64,000 nt of DNA, taken from Ligustrum vulgare (lineage: Eukaryota > Streptophyta > Magnoliopsida > Lamiales > Oleaceae). Below the pieces are notes generated by a model. The model searched no databases, had not been told where the DNA came from, and was given only the letters and a program-made list of their open reading frames with translations. Shown piece after piece: positions 60,108 through 64,000 of this stretch. The position numbers and the translations under genes are program-made. Numbering within the stretch: position 1 is the stretch's first letter; each line of letters begins with the position of its first letter. The stretch is taken from positions 21,892,139-21,956,138 of the forward strand of contig OY743168.1 of NCBI GenBank assembly GCA_963555705.1, given 5' to 3'.

Positions 60108-63100
60108 ATGTCTGAACAATCTTCTACTGAAAAAAACAACGATCGAGCCAACATGACGGAAGAGATGGTACAACGTTTTGAGCGGTTGTTTGGGGATGTG
60201 TTAGGTAGGTTAGAAAGGCTTGAACAACCTCGGGAAGTGCCTAATGTCCGTAGGCAAGGTGGGCAAGGTCGTAGAGTAGAGGGGGTCGATGAGAATGAAG
60301 AAGGTAGTGATTTTGACGATGGGGCAATTGTGGATAGAGTAGTTAGGCATGGAAGAAGGGATAGAGATCTTGGTGGCGATAGAATGGATGGTAGTATGAA
60401 CAACATCAAGATGACAATTCCGTCATTCAAAGGAAGGAGTGATCCGGAAGCATACTTAGAATGGGAGAAGAAGATGGAATTAATTTTTAATTGCTACACT
60501 TATTCGGAAGAGAAAAAGGTTAAAGTAGCTGTACTTGAATTCTCCGATTACGCTATTACTTGGTGGGATCAATTGGTGACTTCTAGGAGAAGGAATCGCG
60601 AGAGACCCGTTAGTACTTGGGATGAATTAAAGGCTATCATGAGAAAGAGGTTCGTTCCTAGTCATTACCATCGGGAGCTTCATCAAAAATTACAAAGTCT
60701 ATACCAAGGATCAAAGAGTGTGGAGGATTATCACAAGGAGATGGAGTTGTTGATGATTAGAGCTAATGTAGAAGAGGATAGGGAGGCTACGATGGCTCGG
60801 TTTTTGAATGGGATGAATAAGGATATAGCTAATGTGGTTGAACTACAACATTACTTGGAGATAGAGGATATGTTGCACATGGCTATAAAGGTTGAGAAGC
60901 AATTGAAGAAGAAGGGGACAGCAAGGTATCAATCGGGTACTAATTCTTCTTGGAAGCCGAAGTGGGAAGGTAAAGGAGAAGGGACTGTTTCTAAAGGAAA
61001 GTTTGAAGCATCAAAAGGGAAGTTTGAGGCACCAAAAGGGAAGGAGGAACAAGCTAATAAATTCGTACCTAAAGGGGAACCTCAACCATCTAGGAGTAGA
61101 GACATTCAATGCTTCAAATGTTTGGGGAGAGGATATGTGGCGTCTCAATGTCCTAATAGGCGAGTGGTACTTTTGCGAAAGGATGGAACTATGGAGAGTG
61201 ATAGTGAGGAAGAGGATTATAGCGATATGCCAGCGTTGGAGGAAATATGTGAGGATGAAGATGTGTTATCCGGGGAGCATGGCGAGTTATTAGTGGCAAG
61301 GCGAGCTCTTAGTGCCCAAATCCACACGGATGATTTGGAACAACAACGGGAGAACATATTTCATACTCGATGTCGCATTAATAACAAGGTATGTAGTATG
61401 ATTATTGATGGCGGTAGTTGCACTAACGTCGCTAGTACTATACTTGTTGAAAAATTAGGATTACCTTTGTTAAAACATCCTAAACCTTATAGGCTTCAAT
61501 GGTTAAATGATAGTGGAGAAATTAAGGTGAATAGGAGGGTGTTGGTGAATTTTTCTATTGGTAGCTATGTGGATGAAGTTATGTGTGATGTGGTACCTAT
61601 GCATGCCGGGCACATTTTGTTGGGTAGACCTTGGCAGTATGATAGGAAGGTCACGCATGATGGGTATAAAAATAGGTATAGCTTTACCAAAGGGGGAAAA
61701 ACCATTACACTTGCACCATTGACACCGTCACAAGTGTATGAAGATCAAATAAAACTGAAAAATGATGAAGAAAAAAGAGTAAAGGAAAATGAGAGAAAGA
61801 GAGTTGAGGCCACGACCTCAGAAAAAGGAGAGGAAAAGAGAGTTGGAGCCACGACTCCAGAAAAAGGAGAGGCGAGAGAAAAAAAGAGTGTTGGGGTACA
61901 TACCTCAGAAAAAGGAGAGGGAGCGAAGAGCGCCAGAAAAGAAAGAAAAATGAGTTTCTACGCAAAAAGGAGTGAAGTCAAGAAAGCATTTATGGAAAAA
62001 CGACCAATGGTCCTTTTATTGTACAAGGATTCATTCCTTGCCTTTGATGAAACTAACAAATCCCTCCCTAGTTTGGCTATTTCTTTATTGCAGGAATTTG
62101 ACGATGTATTTCCGGAGGATATACCTAGTGGGTTGCCACCCATTCGTGGTATTGAGCATCAAATTGATTTTATACCTGGAGCAGTCATTCCAAACCGACC
62201 AGCTTATAGGAGCAATCCCGAGGAGACGAAGGAGCTTCAAAAGCAAGTTGAGGAATTAATGAGTAAGGGGTACATAAGGGAGAGCATGAGCCCATGTGCC
62301 GTACCCGTGTTACTTGTGCCGAAGAAGGACGGAACGTGGAGGATGTGTGTTGATTGTAGGGCCATCAACAACATAACGGTAAAGTATCGTCATCCTATTC
62401 CTAGGCTAGATGATATGTTGGATGAATTGCATGGCTCTAGCATATTTAGTAAAATTGACCTTAAGAGTGGTTATCATCAAATTCGAATGAAAGAAGGAGA
62501 TGAGTGGAAAACTGCTTTTAAAACTAAGTATGGCTTGTATGAATGGTTAGTAATGCCTTTTGGACTTACTAATGCACCTAGCACATTTATGCGTTTAATG
62601 AATCATGTTTTACGTGCATTTATAGGTAAATTCGTTGTAGTTTACTTCAATGATATCTTGATATATAGTAAAATTTTGAATGAGCATGTGGAGCATGTTA
62701 GGTGTGTGCTTGTGATTTTAAGACAAGAGCAACTTTTTGCTAACTTTAAAAAGTGTGATTTTTGCATGGAAAAAGTTGTATTTCTTGGTTATGTGGTTAG
62801 TGCTAGAGGGATAGAAGTAGATGAAGAGAAAATCAAAGCTATTAAAGAGTGGCCAACACCTAAAAGCATAACTGAGGTTAGGAGTTTTCATGGCTTGGCT
62901 AGTTTTTATAGGCGCTTTGTTAAAAATTTTAGCACGATTGCCACACCACTCACAGAAATTGTCAAAAAAAGTGTAGGATTTAAATGGGGAGTAGAACAGG
63001 AGCATGCATTTGAAACAATCAAAAATATGTTGTGTAAAGCACCGGTTTTATCACTTCCTAACTTTGACAAGGCTTTTGAGATTGAATGTGATGCCTCAGG

Positions 63101-64000
63101 GCTAGGCATTGGAGCTGTTTTAATGCAGGATCAAAGGCCAATCGCCTATTTTAGTGAAAAACTAAAAGGGGCTGCACTTAATTATCCCACATATGACAAG
63201 GAGTTATACTCACTTGTGCGCGGTTTGGAAACATGGCAACATTACTTGTGGCCACGGGAGTTCGTGATACACACCGATCATGAGTCCTTGAAGCATTTGA
63301 GGGGTCAAGCTAAACTGAGTAAGAGACATGCAAGGTGGGTAGAGTTCATCGAAACATTTCCCTATGTCATCCGGTACAAACAAGGTAAGGAAAATGTGGT
63401 GGCTGACGCATTGTCTCGAAGGTATGTTCTTTTAAATTCTTTGCATTCGAAATTGCTTGGATTTGAATACATTAAGGACATGTATGCTAATGACCTGGAC
63501 TTTTCTAATATTTATGAGTCTTGTGGTAAAGGGGCTGTGGATAGGTTCTTTAAACATGATGATTATTTATTTCGAGAAAATAAATTGTGTGTCCCTAGGT
63601 GTTCAATGAGGGAGTTACTTGTGAGAGAGGCCCATAGTGGAGGTTTAATGGGTCATTTTGGGGTTAAAAAGACCATTGAAATCCTAAGTGAACATTTCTA
63701 TTGGCCTAAAATGAAAATTGATGTGGTTCGGGTTTGTAATAGATGCATTACTTGTAAAAAGGCTAAATCTAGGATTAAACCCCATGGATTATATATGCCC
63801 TTTACCCGTCCCTAGTGAACCTTGGGTCGATATCTTTATGGATTTTGTTTTGGGATTGCCTAGGACTAAGAAGGGTCGAGATTCGATTTTTGTGGTAGTA
63901 GATCGCTTTAGTAAAATGGCACATTTCATACCATGCCACAAAACTGACGATGCTACAAACATAGCTGAAATTTTCTTTAGGGAAGTCGTGCGCTTACATG
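60108..64000 (+). pseudogene. Ty3/gypsy chromovirus-like gag-pol, inactivated, runs off the window
   Basis: One long frame from ATG 60108 to a stop at 63813-63815. In order: Gag (retrotransposon-gag domain about residues 110-275, with WWDQLV and RFVPSHY), zinc knuckle (335-348), protease (DGGS, 434-437), RT (about 690-870), RNase H (ECDASG, then DKELYSLV), and integrase zinc finger (AHSGG...CNRCITC). Integrase core coding continues to the window end in the next frame, so a one-base shift just before 63815 truncates the polyprotein. Two further defects are visible: the knuckle has Tyr343 where His is expected, and the RT active site reads YFND (846-849) instead of YFDD. Alternative start at 60081 is a GTG and unlikely. 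A gag-pol fusion with this wording is typical of plant chromoviruses; the lineage within that group is not certain. Confidence 0.92.

Overview
The window is nuclear DNA from a flowering plant, most likely a eudicot. It is AT-rich and crowded with retrotransposons, MITEs, Helitrons and microsatellites. Genes are interrupted by many GT-AG introns plus one U12-type AT-AC intron, and two Cassandra elements (plant retrotransposons with 5S rRNA-derived LTRs) are present. Only two host genes can be supported. Both concern DNA metabolism; I see no operon-like relation between them, and the species cannot be named from sequence alone.

Layout. 1-25.3 kb is a transposon graveyard: a Tat/Athila-type LTR end (1-621), an AT-rich caulimovirid-like relic on the minus strand split by a block of LTR elements (about 620-6546), a Ty3/gypsy-like LTR region (8.0-11.1 kb), a ~175-bp tandem repeat interrupted by a solo LTR with near-perfect target duplication (11.4-14.1 kb), duplicated MITE-like units (16.5-18.1 kb), a copia-like LTR (19.1-20.7 kb), and a hAT element (21705-23850) carrying a complete Cassandra with a perfect 5-bp target duplication. 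25.3-43.1 kb is the FANCM gene (plus strand, 24 coding exons, 1359 codons before the stop). Its introns hold Helitron insertions, one of which carries a decayed antisense fragment of an ARF4-like auxin response factor gene, and a MITE. 43.2-51.0 kb is again repetitive: short tandem repeats, nested gypsy remnants, an inverted MITE pair and a second hAT element filled with palindromic AT-rich repeats. 51.7-55.1 kb (minus strand) is a deoxynucleoside kinase gene (5 coding exons, 595 residues) with an organelle-type N-terminus and a helix-hairpin-helix segment in front of the kinase. 55.2-58.6 kb is intergenic, with a copia remnant and a six-copy minisatellite with expanding TA runs. 58.65 kb to the end is the 5' part of a Ty3/gypsy chromovirus-like element (LTR, primer site, gag-protease-RT-RNaseH-integrase) that is visibly inactivated.

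How the genes act. FANCM is a DEAH DNA translocase that limits meiotic crossovers and protects replication forks; the kinase phosphorylates deoxynucleosides for dNTP salvage. Both exon models were joined by hand: every junction keeps the reading frame and the products match the plant families along their length. Mobile-element calls rest on visible termini, target-site duplications, primer-binding sites or coding motifs; where these are missing I say so.
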